Origin: Parietichytrium sp. I65-24A
Lineage: Eukaryota > Sar > Bigyra > Thraustochytrida > Thraustochytriidae
Length of the DNA: 64,000 nt
Reading direction: 5' to 3'
Assembly: GCA_012862575.1 (NCBI GenBank)
Contig: BLSF01000014.1
Coordinates: 310,001 to 374,000, forward strand
Below are positions 21,514-31,866 of this stretch, one piece after another. The position numbers were made by a program, and so were the translations under genes. Below the pieces are notes generated by a model that did no database searches, was not told the DNA's origin, and saw only the letters and a list, made by a program, of their open reading frames with translations. Each line of letters opens with the position of its first letter. Position 1 is the stretch's first letter.

Positions 21514-21902
21514 AGAAGAGAAGAAAGATATACGTATGTTTAGGGGAATAAATAAAGCGCGGAAGAAAACATTTCGAATGCAATCTACTTTTTTTTAACC
21601 CTTTTCTTTTTTAATTTGTTCAATGAATGAAGAAAAAAAAAAATAAAAAAAATAGTATTATGACGCAGTGGAGATTGGAGCAGCAGGGCCCACTCACAAT
21701 GCCTTTGGCCAAAGCCGTGTCGATGCGAACAAAGAACAAGTGATGCCTCTGTAATGTTGCTTTACTACACTATGAAAAGACGCCGTGCTTGCTGTTCATA
21801 CACATGCGGCAATTTGGGAATGGCAAGTGTCAAGATCTCCAAGACTAGCTTTAGCCAGAGCTAGGAGTCCTTCGAGTCAATAAATCATCAAGGGTGTAGC
21901 GC

Positions 21903-23250
21903 TCAATCAGATAGCGCGCCAAATGCACCGAAACGGTTAGATGCCTTCGGAGCCCCGGCGCCGCTAGTCGACTTCTTCTTATTTCCGCGGCCAACAGTTG
22001 ACCAGCCGTCGTCTGGAGCTGAAGGCGGCTTTGCACTCGCTTTTTTAATTGCAGCAAGCACAGGCTTCTTGGCGGCGGCTACGCGAGCCTCAAACTCTTC
22101 CAAATCCTCAAACCAGTGCCTAGCCGAAGAGAGCAGCGATTCGAGTTTGGCATCAAGCTCATCTTTCTCACCGAGCTTTTCAGCTTCGGCTGGCGTCAAC
22201 TTGGAACTCCATCTGCCCTTCTGTAAAATATTAAAGAAAAAACAAGGTCGTCAGTGAGGTTCATGGGACCACAGCAACTCCATGGCTCCGACTTACCGGT
22301 CCAGCCTTTTCAAGAAGGCGATCCATTGGTGCAAGCTGTCTCCATGTTTTCGAAATCTCCGAAAGATTTGCAAGCTCGTGTTCAATAGGACTAATCTCTT
22401 TCAGTTTCTTCTGACGGTCGGCAGCCTGGGTCTTTCCAGCCTGCAGCTTTTCGAGTTTCTTCTTCTTGTCAGGTTCGCAGGATTTAATCTCCTCTTCCAA
22501 GGTGTCCAATTTGCTCTGGACTTGACTCAAAACCAACTCTTTTTCTGCCGCCGTAAGTTTTCCTTCCTCGACCATCTTCTTCATACTTTCGGCCAGAAAC
22601 ACGGCCTTCTTCTCCAAAGAGTCGCGATCTATGGTGTCGATGAGCTTTTGCTCGTCGGCATCCAGCTCTTCCATTTTAGTTAGCTTTTCTACAGCGCCGT
22701 CTAGCCTTGCGACCTCATCCTTGATCATCGCAGCGCAACGTCTCTTCTCGATCCACGACGGCATCTTGACTTTGACCATTTGCTTGAACGTAGCAAGCTC
22801 GGATGCCACGCACAGCCATTCCGGAGTGAGCGCAGTCTTGTGCGCCTCTCCTGGCGTCTCGCCCACAGCGTCCTGTGCGTCGGCGCTTTCACCTCCTTGC
22901 GGCGGTTCCACCTTGGGGAATACGTGCACGAACTTTTCATTCTTGTCCGTATCGTGTTGGAACTTGAACGACCCAGCGCACTCCAGCGTGGCACTCGCTC
23001 CCCGGTCGTCCTCGAATCCGAGCTCCTTCAGCGCAGCGCAGATCCACTTGCCCAAGTTGTCGTCATACTTTTGCCTCGCCAGCTTACCCGCGCCCACCAC
23101 CAACGTGCACTTGACCATCTCCGACAGCTTGAGCGGATCCTTGAACGTCGAGTCCACGAACGCCGTGGCCTGCTCTTGCGACATGCCTTTCAGATCGTAC
23201 ACGCCGCTCTCCTTCGCCTCGCGGATCTCCCTGCTCAAATGGCTCGCCAT
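21903..23250 (-). CDS. Conserved-looking coiled-coil protein, unrecognised (two exons)
   Basis: Exon 1 (23250-22297) and exon 2 (22220-21903) are separated by a 76-bp intron with GTAAGT and CAG ends, phase 0, for a 423-aa product. The N-terminal globular part (about residues 1-125) has a small domain with LGKWICAALKELGFEDD and FKFQHDTDKNEKFVHVFPKV. A Lys/Glu-rich helical region follows (residues about 150-320), then a second helical block starting at the exon junction (KLTPAEAEKLGEKDELDA, ARHWFEDLEEFEARV), and a basic tail with DDGWSTVGRGNKKK and SNRFGAFGAL. I do not recognise the family and propose no function. The ATG at 23250 is the first in frame downstream of the GA leader. Confidence 0.75.
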
Positions 23251-23255
23251 CTTGT

Positions 23256-23328
23256 CCTCTCTTTGCTCTCTCTCTTTGCTCTCTCTCTTTCTCTCTCTCG
23301 CTCTCTCTCGCTCTCTCGCTCTCTGCGT
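23256..23328 (-). repeat. CT-rich microsatellite leader of the coiled-coil gene
   Basis: CTCTCTCTTTCTCTCTCTCG-type units on the plus strand, equal to GA-rich sequence on the coding strand, beginning six bases before the start codon. Open frames through it (RERERERE) are artefacts. Confidence 0.85.
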
Positions 23329-24067
23329 TCTGGACTTGTTGGTCTGTTGTTCCGTCTTAACCTGGAACGGATTGAAATGAGAAACTGAGTACTCGAGTAC
23401 CGTATGATTAACGTGGTTCGCAGAATGTTCGCGGCGGGGTTTGAGTCTATAGGCACTACTTATGTTCGCTTCTTTGACTTCTTTTACGTCAATGAACAAG
23501 TTCAAATTGGATTGTCGAATGGAATGGGTTTTCAGAACAGAAAAAAAAAATCATCTTGGACGTCATCTTTGCCAACTCAGCACTCAAAGCACGCACTGTT
23601 TCTTGTTCGTTCCCACTCTCTACTGTAAGGTTCGATGCTGGAGGACTAGTAGAGTTTTTGGTAAGACCTCGCAGCACAGTTCTATTCTAAATTCTAAAGA
23701 TTTCTAAAGATTACTCGAGCTTGAAGGTTTGGTTAGTTTGGTTCTAAAGTGGCTTCTATTTTGTTCTTCGATTTTTTTAACGCAGAACCTTAGCAGGGGA
23801 GTACGGATAAGTGTTATTATGTATACTGGTAGCTGTGAAATTGCGTCGCTTTGGCAGGATTGTAGACCCTTGGGACATTTGAGAATTGGTTGATTTTGAT
23901 AGATTGACTGTGAGATCGTGTTGAGATGTGTTGATGATGTGTGGAATGGCAAAGGCGTGTCCTTTGAACACTTTGAGCCAACACGCGTTGCGTTGGAGTA
24001 GACTGCGCGAGCGTCCAAGTGTCCAAGTGCGCGCACGTTCAGCGCGAGGGAAGCATCCTTCGGCGGA
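23329..24067. other. Intergenic region with a perfect 12-bp palindrome
   Basis: About 740 bp between divergent genes. It contains GTACTCGAGTAC at 23389-23400, a perfect 12-bp palindrome about 140 bp upstream of the minus-strand start, and no supported gene. Confidence 0.5.
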
Positions 24068-24556
24068 ATGAGATTGTTGCAGCCAGCCGCCCAGCTGGCG
24101 CGAAAGACGATATTGGACGCAGTCAGGGGAGACCTCGGGACGTGCAAGTCTTCTGTCGCGGCTGGCCAGTCGGCATTCCTGAGCAGGACGTTCACGCAGG
24201 AGGATGTGGAGACGTTTTGCTCCTTGACGTGGGATCTCAACCCGGTGCACTTGGAGGACTCTGAGATGCGCGGTCCTCCGATTGTGAATGGATTGTTATG
24301 TGCGAGTCTGATTCCCACTCTCTTTGCAGCAAAGCTGCCAGGGGCGATCTATGTCAACCAAGATTTGCGTTTTAAGGCTCCGGTCAGGGTCGGGGAAAAA
24401 GTGACGGGGTGCATCATCGTTCAAAACGTGAAAAATCTCCGCGGCCGGTTCGTGGTTTCATGCGAGACTAGTGTCTTCGGCGGGTCTGAAAATGTCGAGC
24501 CAGATAAGCGCGTCTATCACATACAAGGCAGCGCCAAGGTGCTGCTGCCCAGCTGA
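24068..24556 (+). CDS. MaoC-like hydroxyacyl-thioester dehydratase, probably mitochondrial
   Basis: A 162-aa hotdog-fold protein. MaoC-like enzymes dehydrate (R)-3-hydroxyacyl thioesters; short single-domain members with presequences serve mitochondrial fatty-acid synthesis (Htd2 type) or related pathways. The first 25 residues look like a mitochondrial presequence (MRLLQPAAQLARKTILDAVR). Then come FTQEDVETFCSLT, the active-site segment DLNPVHLED with its D and H, the GPPIVNGLL loop (usually VHG), and YVNQDLRFKAPVRVGEKV. The NPVH aspartate/histidine pair is present. Intronless. Which pathway it serves cannot be told from sequence alone. The frame stays open for 61 codons after the TGA stop (see findings). 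Confidence 0.82.
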   Translation: MRLLQPAAQLARKTILDAVRGDLGTCKSSVAAGQSAFLSRTFTQEDVETFCSLTWDLNPVHLEDSEMRGPPIVNGLLCASLIPTLFAAKLPGAIYVNQDLRFKAPVRVGEKVTGCIIVQNVKNLRGRFVVSCETSVFGGSENVEPDKRVYHIQGSAKVLLPS

Positions 24557-25634
24557 TCCGCACGCCACCCACACATCGATATATTTTATTTGCGCCGCCC
24601 AACGCTTCGCGCCGTCAAAGACGGACTTGCCAGTGGCTGCAAAGTCGCTCAGTGCAGTGAGTCGTCTGTCCTCGGCACCTCAGCCATGGGAGAAGCAACT
24701 GCTTTTCATGGTGAGCTAGGTGGTGAAAAGATCTCGAGCATGTGACGATGAAAATTCTTTACCGGTACTTGCTTCTGATGCTGCAGAGGCTTTGGATCCA
24801 TTCTCTGGGTTTGCTATGCAGAACCGAAGAGTTCCAGCAGCATGTCGGACCTCAGAAGCAGCAATCCCCGACCTCCCTCACGCTTGAGACCTGCACCGGG
24901 TCGTCTTGGTCTTGGGGTGTTCGTTATTGAACAATAAGCTCTAAATGCTGATCAAAATCAGTGCCCCTCTCTTTTCTTTCCCCCTTCTCATCAAGAGACG
25001 TGAAAACGTTCAGGCTCACTGTACAAGCAGAAGAAAAAATGTTTCGACAAGATTATTCATTCATCAAGTACTACAAGGAGTGGATCCTGGCCGAACGCTG
25101 GTTGACACGAAGCAAGCACGGATGGGTGTTGTTGTCACTCAGTAGGGTCGAGGAGTGTCAAAGAAAGCCAGCATGGAGAAAAAAAAGCGGCGCTTGAGTC
25201 GTGAACCGTCAGAAGTATTTGCTCGATGATGTTTTCACCCGCTCGGCGGACTGCTCGTCATCGCAAAGTTGACACTGAAAGGCGTGCGTTGCTACAAGAC
25301 CGTCGTCTCGGACCTGCGTTGACACGCATGACTCCGTGATTGCACGGTTTCTCATGACTTGACGACGACGTTTTTTCGAAGTCCTTGTTCAATGAATTGA
25401 ACAAAGCAAAATCATTTCAAAAAGTAGAACACGTTGTCACAAGCGCTTCAAAACTATCCGCAATTATTATGTTGCCTCGTTCACTGGAGCTCGCGCTCTT
25501 GGGCTTGCCTACCTTTGATCAAATCGTCGCGAAAAAGAGCCAAAGCGTGTATCGTGAATTTCCGGTTCCGACCGTGAATTGTCGTTACATTGCCTACTAA
25601 AGCCGAACGCTGTCGGTCATGTGTCGCCTGTAGT

Positions 25635-25979
25635 CTACCCACCACGGCAAGCAATGCACATTCTCACATCCTTGCGTTCATTCTGCCGTATCACCTCACA
25701 CCGACTTGCACTCTCAGAGCACATTTGCAAGACGAGATGAGATGAATGCTCCAACGCATTCCTGCAGCGGTGGCGCACACGATGGCAGGCACCATTGTAA
25801 CAAGTCCAAAGAGGGAAGTCGGGCAAGTTGAGTTCCAAGCTTTGTCCCAAGGTCTTGTTGAGCACCTCGTGGTGGTATTGTTGGGAGCACCGCGATGCAG
25901 TGAACCATGCCGAGTAAACAACGAAGACAAGCGTGGCCGAAAGTGTTACTTTCAAACAACTGCGCCGTGACTCGCACAC
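25635..25979 (-). CDS. Hypothetical small secreted or membrane protein (weak)
   Basis: A 114-codon minus-strand frame with one hydrophobic segment near its start (VTLSATLVFVVYSAWF) followed by a cysteine-containing region with an NKT sequon. No family is recognised. Circumstantial support: a pyrimidine microsatellite lies about 60 bp upstream, giving a coding-strand purine tract in the same orientation as eight confident genes here. Overlapping frames also look open, so this may be chance or an exon. Confidence 0.22.
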   Translation of the reverse strand: MCESRRSCLKVTLSATLVFVVYSAWFTASRCSQQYHHEVLNKTLGQSLELNLPDFPLWTCYNGACHRVRHRCRNALEHSSHLVLQMCSESASRCEVIRQNERKDVRMCIACRGG

Positions 25980-26038
25980 TCATCCTCACCTCTTCGTACC
26001 TACACAAATGTTCTCCTTTCCCTGAAGTCCATTTTCTT

Positions 26039-26044
26039 TCCTTC

Positions 26045-26088
<44 letters not shown>

Positions 26089-26100
26089 TCCTTCCTTTCT
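26039..26100. repeat. (CTTT)n microsatellite
   Basis: A long run of CTTT units (TTCC at both edges). By the polarity rule seen elsewhere it would mark the leader of a minus-strand gene to its left. Confidence 0.95.
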
Positions 26101-27373
26101 TCAGAGACAATATACAGTAAGTGAGTTTGCTTCCATCGCCACGTCTCCGTAACTTTTTTTTCAAGATTTTGTTTTTTAAAGTTTCTGGTCTCTGGACTGA
26201 GGAGGCTGTTTTCTTTGGAAATAACGACATCGTAACGTAACCGTAACGGTAGTATTAGCATTCATTACTCCCACAATACTACGCAAGTTCAGGAAAGGAA
26301 AGTACACGTAACGGAAATTCGTGAATTGTGGGTTTGTGTATTTACTGTTAGTAGTATGATTAATAGGTATCTGCCTGTGAATTTTTGAGTCGTGATGCCC
26401 ATCGGAAACAAGAAAAACCTTGCGCCCAAAACGATCTACTACTTTGCTTTTGTTTTTTCCCTTGTAGAAGCTTGATCAATTGTTCACTCAAGAGAAGAAT
26501 ACTTGGAAAGTCCAATAAGTTACGGCTAATTCTCGCGCGTTTTGTTCAAAGCGGCAGCGCTTGTCCTGAGAGATTTTCGGCAAATATTAGTTTATGAAAA
26601 GAAAGCCTGCGCAGATGTAACTTTACGCACGGGACCGTGCCACAATGCCGCGCAGCACTAATACACCTCCGGTACTCACGGCTGGTCTCACGATCAGTAC
26701 GATTGGTACCTTTTTCGAATTAATTCATCAAATTGGTTGCGAATGAAGAATTGTTGGACGATAGAGAGATAGCTCCGAAGTCCAGGCTCAACGCGCAGTA
26801 CGAGGTGCGTCAACTCACGGTAAGCCGCACACAAGCAGACGGCCAAGCACGTTTTTGCGGGTGCCAGCCCGAGGATTCATCAGCACTATTGCTTGGAGAT
26901 TAAAAGTGACATTCGGACTGTCAAGAGACTGCTCGGAACTGGCTCGCAAGCTTTCGCGATTGCAAGAGAGCGCTAGCTAGCCGAGGCGCTGCAAATGGCT
27001 CCATCGAGTCTACACTGATATGGGTTTTATTTAGTCACGCCTTGACTGCTCGTCCAGCTTCTTGGTGTTGGGCCCGGACAAGCCGGACCTTGGCTTGCCC
27101 CGACCTTCCTAACCCTCGCGCCATGGCTCCCAAGCCGCACACTGCGCAGCGTGTGAGGCACAACTTTCGTACCTCTTGCTAACATGCAGATCCCGCTCTT
27201 TGGCGAGTTCACCATCGAACCAATTGCAATTGCAAAATTCAACAAAATGGCCAATCGTTTTCATCTCAATCAATTGAAAGCAAAACCAAAGAGTGTGCCG
27301 GGGCTCTCGCTTCCGATGTTACGAACCGTGAATTGTTAGCGTTACGCTGCACGGCTTTCGACTCAGTACCTGG

Positions 27374-27388
27374 TACTTACTGTCAGTA
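27374..27388. promoter_or_regulatory. Recurrent near-palindrome
   Basis: TACTTACTGTCAGTA, the same inverted-repeat architecture as upstream of TRAP1; no adjacent gene identified. Confidence 0.35.
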
Positions 27389-28424
27389 CTGTCCGCCGCG
27401 CTGCCCATTTGCCCCATCTGTGCTCGTTCGACTTCGACTCTTTGCCGCCGCATTTATTCGCGTTGACTCGCGCCTGAACTCGAACGAGTCTAGTGTCGAT
27501 TGTACAGTACAGTAGTCAGTAGCGCTGCCACTATTAACCACTGCGAGTATCACATGAGGGGTGCCAGAGATGCCAGGGGAAGCAAGTACGTCCGGACTCA
27601 CTGCGGGCTTCTCAACATCTAACAAAAATTCCATCGCTCTTCCATCGTTATTCTCACTCTAATTGTAAACGTTCTTGAAAAATGAATAAACAAATAAATG
27701 TAAATTGAAAAAAAAAAATTAGAAAAAAGCTGTGAGAATGAAAAATGAATGAATCAATCTCTTCTGAAATTTTTTTGAATCTCACGCGGTTTTCTCCTAA
27801 AAAATTCTCCCAAACCCGAGAAACTACTAGAGTAGACTTGACTGTGACTGTATAACCTACTGCAATCGACTGTAGGAAGCGTAGCACACCACTCCCTGTG
27901 AGCTCCTGGAGGTACACTACCATGGTACTTTAATTACCTCTTGTGAGGGCGGGCGATGCCAGCTGGCAGAGCTGGCGAAGGCAACGAAGAAAGAAGAAGA
28001 AGAAGAAGAAGAGCTCGAAAACGTTGTGAGATGTGCAGCTAGCTAGCTAGTAGCGGCCTGTAACTTGAATCGGAGAACACTCGGAGAGCGCAGCTGACTC
28101 GGACGCCGCGCTTGGAACGCTCTGAAGGTTGGTGCATGAAGAAGCCAACATGGAGTGTAGTGAATGGTTAAGTGAGTGATTCGCTCCGCGTATGCCATTA
28201 GCGAGGCCGCTCCTCTACCACGCACGGAGGGTAAGAGCGCAAAGGAAGCGCGTAGAGAGAGTAGTGAGAGTAGTGAGAGAAGCTTATCGCGTAGATGTGA
28301 TGTGGTTGACGAGAGAAGGAGAAGGGAGGGACATGTCGACGCAAATCACGAATACGGAACGATTAGCCGCGGGCATTCCGTAAGTTGGCCCATCCCTAGT
28401 TGCGAGTTGACAAGCCACAGGGAG

Positions 28425-28439
28425 TACTCACAGCCAGTA
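28425..28439. promoter_or_regulatory. Recurrent near-palindrome
   Basis: TACTCACAGCCAGTA, matching the same 15-base pattern with one change in the right arm; a further TACTCAC half-site follows at once (28438-28444). Confidence 0.35.
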
Positions 28440-28610
28440 CTCACACTGTGGCACCACCAGCCCTCAGCCTGCGGCTCGCGGCCCACGTAACAGCTTCTTT
28501 CGCTCCCGGCGTCGAACGGGCTCTCACATCCCACTCGGGTCCTAGGCCTCGCAACCCTGACTCAAAAAATGCGCAATTATCATTCTAAACCCTAAGAAAA
28601 ACTCAAACAC

Positions 28611-28936
28611 TCAAACTCCTCTGCTAAAAAATGGCGCTTGCTTGTTTGCTTTCTTCTCTGTTCGACGAAGGATGGACGAATGTGATGAATGATAGGTGGT
28701 AGGTGAGTGTGAGTGAGTGAGTGAGTGAGTGGCACACTTTTCAACATCTGGACCGCTTCTTGGAAATCTTCCGTTCCGACTTTTTCGGAGGTTAACCTTG
28801 GGTAGAGCTCTCCTAGTTGGTTGGGCGGTGAGGTGCAGTAAGCTCTCTGTTTGTGGGCAGACACACCGAACTGGAACTCTTCCGTCCGTTCGATGATTGT
28901 GTGAGATAGATAGTTAGATGGTGCACTTTTCGACAT
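28611..28936 (-). CDS. Small spliced protein, about 81 aa (cryptic)
   Basis: Proposed exons 28936-28738 and 28657-28611 with an 80-bp intron (GTGTGC donor, CAG acceptor), phase 1. Exon 1 reads like genuine coding sequence (HTIIERTEEFQFG, then NQLGELYPRLTSEKVG, FQEAVQML), uses typical codons and starts at an ATG about 30 bp downstream of the recurrent near-palindrome. Exon 2 adds a short lysine-rich tail. The donor is weak and the second exon is short, so the 3' end is uncertain. I recognise no family. Confidence 0.4.
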
Positions 28937-30386
28937 TGCACGTTCTGCTCTCGATCCGAGTTGCGTATTCACTGTCAGTCACTGTCAACGTGTGACTCAA
29001 TGGGAAATCGATCGATGATCGTTCGCTCGTTCGTTCGTTCGACCGATGGATCGATCGATCGGAGGGCTCAAGACTTTGATTTCGCTCGGCTCCTGGTCTT
29101 GAATCATACTCATGTGGAGTGTTGCAGCAGGTGGTGGCCACGGCTCTTTGTGCAGAGTGTGCGTTCGAGTTGGTTCAAAGTAGGTTCGCCAGTTGCGCCA
29201 TTCGTTTCAAGTCTCCGCTACGCTCCCCAGCAGATCAATTGCACTGGTTGCACTGCGATCTTACGAATGCTTGAAGGCTTTGGCACGATTTTCATTCGCG
29301 GGTTTCTCGCCTCTCATCATATGTACGGTACCTTCCAATGCCCACACAAGAGCAACGAGTACGAGTGGAGGTTGCAGGAGCGCAAGCTTGGCGAGCCATG
29401 GTCCTACTGTAGCACTCGCGCGGTTCAGAGAGCTCGTGAAAAGTGTTGGGACTAGACGAGTCATTTTCCGAACCTTTATAATCTTGATTCTCAATCTCCC
29501 ACAGACCGTGTGACATGTGACATGAAACCTTTTTTTACTGTTCTGCTAATTTAATCAAAGTTCATTGCCTTGAGGTCAAGGTTTTCGTCTTCTATGCATC
29601 TTTGCATCTTGGATGGCAGACAATGCTGCTTGCAGTTGGCTCTGTCGCGCTTCCGTCGCCCACTAAAGTGCCAGCCGTCTGCCTCCGAGTGCCAGGCTGC
29701 CAATGCAGGGAGCCGTAAACGTCACTCGCCTTGAACGATGGTTGGGAGATTCGGAGACTCGGAACCGGGTAAGATAACGTTCAAGATCGCGGATCAAAGG
29801 CACAGAGAGTAGCCCTGCAGGTATATGGCCAGCACTTGTGAGTGAGCGTGCAGGTTCTGCAGTGATCGTGAGGCTGCCACTCTGGGTGCGAAATTGCAAG
29901 CTGGAGGATCGCGTTTGCTGTAATTAAATTCGGGAAACACTGCAATCTTTTCGATCTGCGCATCCATGGCATGGCATGGCATGGAGGGCTCGAAGATAAA
30001 ATAATGCGTGACAGCGTGGATTCTCTGTCAGGCTAGAAGGATACGGACGCAGTTCAAAACCTGCCTTTTAATATCTTCCAAGATCTTCCCCATACTTTTG
30101 CTGCAAGGAACTGCGAGCTGCGCTCCTTAATTTTCGCTTGGTCATCTCCTTGTTCTAATGCCCGGGTGTTTTTCGCGTTCCGATTCTCACGCCAGTCTCT
30201 TGGCGACGTTGGAGAGGAAGAAGAGATCCTCGCTGTTATCACCATGGCAGACCTTCCAAAGTTACGAAGGTACGAAGGCACTGGCGCTCTCTTTCCCTTT
30301 CTCTTTCTCTGTACATCACCTTCGCGCTACGTAATCCAATCCAATCCAAAAAAAGAAAAAAAAGCGAGGCATAATCTCATTCGAAC
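28937..30386. other. Intergenic region
   Basis: About 1.45 kb. It includes the near-palindrome at 28966-28980, a (GTTC)n run near 29025-29042 and a plus-strand frame at 29220-29455 whose end looks protein-like (KSNEYEWRLQERKLGEPW) and is preceded by a CCCCAG acceptor-like site. A second frame over the same bases is equally open, so I do not call a gene. Confidence 0.35.
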
Positions 30387-31578
30387 TTAAAGCTTGCTCC
30401 TCTTCAGGTCTTCGAGGAGTTGAGTTCCCCACTGACTTGACTTGAGAATGGGCGCTCCTCCGAGAGAAGAGAGAGCCTTGGCGATGGCGAGCTCTTCTAA
30501 TAAAAAAGAGAAACAAACAAAACAAATCAGCATCAACAAACAGAAAGGAAAAGGTAAGCGTAAGACTTCCTAAACTTCTTGTGCAGTGCTTGCCAAACAA
30601 AACTCCTGTCTCTTTCTCTTTCCTCCTTCTCCGCTGGCGAGTGACTAGAGTAGCACTGGCACAGAGCGAAAAGGTAAGAGCGCGAGAACAGCCACAAGGA
30701 CGCTACGCGTTGACGTAGACGTGGCGGCAAACGTTCTGAATGGTGTGCGGTGTGTTGGAGGAAAGAGAAGGAAGCGAAGACGCGACTCTGCCGCTCAAAA
30801 CCGCTTGGCAGAGCATGGCAAAGCTGCGCTCCTCTTCCTCTTTCTTCTTCTTCTTCCACTCACCCCGTATGGTAAGGAGAAGAAGAAGAAGAAGAAGGAG
30901 GAGGTTTTTCCCTTCGCTGCCTTCGCTCATACCATAGCCTTGCATTGGAATAGATTGCTCTACTGACAGGACTAAGCAGCACACGTTTGTGTGTGACAGT
31001 CACACGACGAGCAATAAGTAACTTACCTCCATCATTGTCGCCCGCGTTCTCAATTGTGGTGCAAATCCCAAACTGAACCTCGCCGATGTGCTGTTGATCT
31101 TCAAAGCAAAAACACAACCAAACGAAGAAGGAAGGAAAGACGAGCGAACGATCGAACGAACGAACGAACGCTCCGGCGAAAGACACACACAGAGGAAGAA
31201 CGAGAGGGAACCAGCGCGAATTCAGCCGTCCACGGCCGCTCTGAATTTCGAAAACCTCACTTGCTTCCTGCATCCTTGCAGCGTTTGACACACAAGCAGG
31301 GAGACAGAAGCCTCGCGGTCCCGTCGACCCTCGTGCATTTGCTTTGCAACGTAAACTCCTCCCTTACCTGTTCCAGGCAGCGTCGAGCCACTCGCTCATT
31401 TCGCTCATCAGCTCATTCGCGACCCGTCTCAGCGTCACCCCGACCTTGGCATCCCAAAGCTCGCAGCGATCAATCTCTCTCTGGTCCACCGCGAGCGAGA
31501 TTGATTTACTGTTAGTTTTTCAGATTTCAGTTCGAGGCACAAGAGCTCTGCAGCGCTAGGCCGACCTTACGCGCGCAT
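30387..31578 (-). CDS. Cryptic multi-exon gene, unrecognised product
   Basis: I traced it by splice sites and phase. Exon 1 is only 8 nt of coding (31578-31571), exon 2 is 31508-31368, exon 3 is a 14-nt micro-exon (31274-31261), exon 4 is 31098-31027, and the last exon is 30496-30387 after a strong polypyrimidine-TTAG acceptor. Donors are GTAAGG, GTAAGG, GTGAGG and GTAAGT, and every junction among exons 1-4 keeps phase. Readable blocks include REIDRCELWDAKVGVTLRR, MSEWLDAAWN, HIGEVQFGICTTIENAG and, at the end, LAIAKALSSLGG and WGTQLLEDLKRSKL before TAA. The middle (30966-30497) contains CTT/GAA runs and I could not fix its exons. The product is probably a small helical protein; no family recognised. 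Confidence 0.6.
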
Positions 31579-31866
31579 ACGAGCTTCGCGAGTTGGACTG
31601 AATTGCACTTAGCGCCGGTTAACGCTCTAGCGCCGAGATAGCTCAGCGCGTGAATTCAGCTGAGTCCCAGGCAAGTGCGAAGGAACGAAGGGATTGCGCG
31701 TGGTTTTCGCGCCACTGAGACAGATCATCATCAACAAGAGGCTCGTAGCAAAGCAGATCCCAAACTTGGTGTGCTCGCGACAAAAGCCGGGAGTTTGGAA
31801 TACGACTGCGAAGTGTTTGGAGTTACAAGTTGATCGATTGGAGCGAGAACTGCAAGTTTTGGATAG

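Larger units (their letters stand above)
24557..28610. other. Long gene-poor region
   Basis: About 4 kb without a gene I can confidently support. It holds a (CTTT)n microsatellite with an adjacent weak minus-strand ORF (listed), two copies of the recurrent near-palindrome (27374-27388 and 28425-28439), a (GAA)n run near 27991-28010 and many overlapping short frames. Because two cryptic spliced genes occur just beyond, further multi-exon genes may be hidden here. Confidence 0.4.

Noticed and set aside
22780-23388. 202- and 249-codon plus-strand frames
   Set aside because: Both are antisense to the coiled-coil gene, whose exons have consistent splice phase.
30448-30553. Plus-strand exon-like frame ending at a GTAAGC site
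   Set aside because: The following acceptors lead to early stops, and the minus strand has a strong acceptor and final exon over the same bases.
31503-31516. TTACTGTTAGT as a copy of the recurrent palindrome
   Set aside because: It coincides with the branch-point/acceptor region of intron 1 of the cryptic gene on the minus strand, which explains it better.
31620-31690. tRNA-like start (GATAGCTCAGCGCG) resembling a D-arm
   Set aside because: No matching T-arm, anticodon stem or acceptor pairing follows; no tRNA was found anywhere in the window.
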